64,000 nt of DNA, from contig NZ_CP078013.2 of NCBI RefSeq assembly GCF_024112395.2, positions 6,480,501-6,544,500 on the forward strand, given 5' to 3'. This DNA comes from Pseudomonas pergaminensis (GTDB taxonomy: Bacteria; Pseudomonadota; Gammaproteobacteria; Pseudomonadales; Pseudomonadaceae). The notes below the pieces were generated by a model, which was not told the DNA's origin, did not search any database, and saw only the letters and a list, made by a program, of their open reading frames with translations. Made by a program: the position numbers and the translations under genes. Shown in pieces: positions 63,467 to 64,000 of the stretch (position 1 is its first letter; every line of letters starts with the position of its first letter).

Positions 63467-64000
63467 CAACTGCCAGCACCCATCGTAGTGGGCACACACA
63501 TCAAAGCGCTGATCCAACTGGCTCATGCGCTCCATGTGATGGTTCACGATGTCCACCATCACGGCTTTGCTGGTGTTCTTGTAGTACTGCGCCATCAACT
63601 TGTCGTTGGCCTTGACGCGCTCGACCACGGCGGCGTCCGTCGGGTTCTGCCATTGTTCCAGAATCGCATCTTCGGTCCCGCTCAGGCGCATGCGGTAAAC
63701 CCGCTCATAAAGCTCCAGCGTACGCGCCTTGCGGCCAGCCATTTCCTGATTCACCAGTGCGTAGTTCTGACGGAACTGAACCCAATAGGCCTCAGGTGGG
63801 GTGAAGGTGCCTAATTTCGCCTTGCGCTCGGCGATCGCTTCTTCGGTGGCTTGCGGGCGTTGCGCGGTGTCGGGCTCCATCAACGTGATGAGCTGCATAT
63901 GGGTTTCAACGATCGCGTTGATCAACGCGGTACGGTGAGGCGTCGCCGGGATTACCTTACCGAATATCGGGCTCTTGCCCGCGCACGACGGCATGCCGTT
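63464..64000 (-). CDS. Unrecognised protein, cut by the window edge
   Basis: At least 178 codons, open to the last base; an ATG at 63994 might be internal. The visible C-terminal part is soluble and helical, rich in charged residues (EEAIAERKAKLGTFTPPEAYW, RVYRMRLSGTEDAILEQW). It ends with FDVCAHYDGCWQL, a possible Cys pair. I do not recognise the family. It has the codon use of a normal core gene. Confidence 0.6.
   Translation of the reverse strand, partial: NGMPSCAGKSPIFGKVIPATPHRTALINAIVETHMQLITLMEPDTAQRPQATEEAIAERKAKLGTFTPPEAYWVQFRQNYALVNQEMAGRKARTLELYERVYRMRLSGTEDAILEQWQNPTDAAVVERVKANDKLMAQYYKNTSKAVMVDIVNHHMERMSQLDQRFDVCAHYDGCWQL

Overview
The window is a GC-rich chromosomal segment of a Pseudomonas of the P. 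fluorescens group. Three things support this. The core genes read like P. aeruginosa proteins (PhoB, PstB and AspA nearly residue for residue). Their order follows, with gaps and insertions, the P. aeruginosa PAO1 region from phoB (PA5360) to uvrD (PA5443), as I recall it. Many intergenic gaps carry the REP/REPIN-type inverted repeats common in this group. I see no rRNA, tRNA, CRISPR array, prophage or insertion sequence.

1-16.4 kb is the phosphate-regulation cluster. phoB-phoR lie on the plus strand, followed by a CNNM/CBS transporter. On the minus strand are an M23 peptidase, a CheY-like regulator, phoU, pstB, pstA, pstC, pstS and an MFS transporter. Three Pho boxes are visible: before phoB, before pstS, and a perfect one in the pstS-pstC gap. 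A YciA-like thioesterase and a hexose-6-phosphate mutarotase follow.

16.4-42.7 kb alternates conserved metabolism with accessory genes. The conserved part is DUF3299, a GlsB-like protein, purE-purK with a possible attenuator leader, a LysR regulator divergent from aspA, an alanine/sodium symporter and an asparaginase. The last three suggest uptake and deamination of small amino acids. The accessory part is a family of three large proteins (1886, 1532 and about 758 residues) that share C-terminal signature motifs, plus a truncated fourth copy. I think they belong to the poorly characterised dermonecrotic-toxin-like DUF6543/ToxA_N group of Pseudomonas. Between copies lie an AraC regulator and an acetylpolyamine deacetylase/polyamine-binding-protein pair. 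A MocR regulator ends the region; its linker DNA is a 12-bp-period array of DnaA-box-like 9-mers.

42.7-48 kb holds a PaiB/double-GNAT operon, an inverted-order HipA-HipB toxin-antitoxin operon with three evenly spaced operator-like repeats, and an autotransporter barrel protein with almost no passenger.

48-64 kb is again core: two-subunit pyruvate carboxylase with its divergent LysR regulator, an RpiR/HexR-like regulator with a HexR-type palindrome, a membrane PAS-GGDEF-EAL protein, uvrD, a Tim44-domain protein, an SMI1/KNR4 protein, a CPA2 antiporter, a thioesterase and one protein cut by the window edge.
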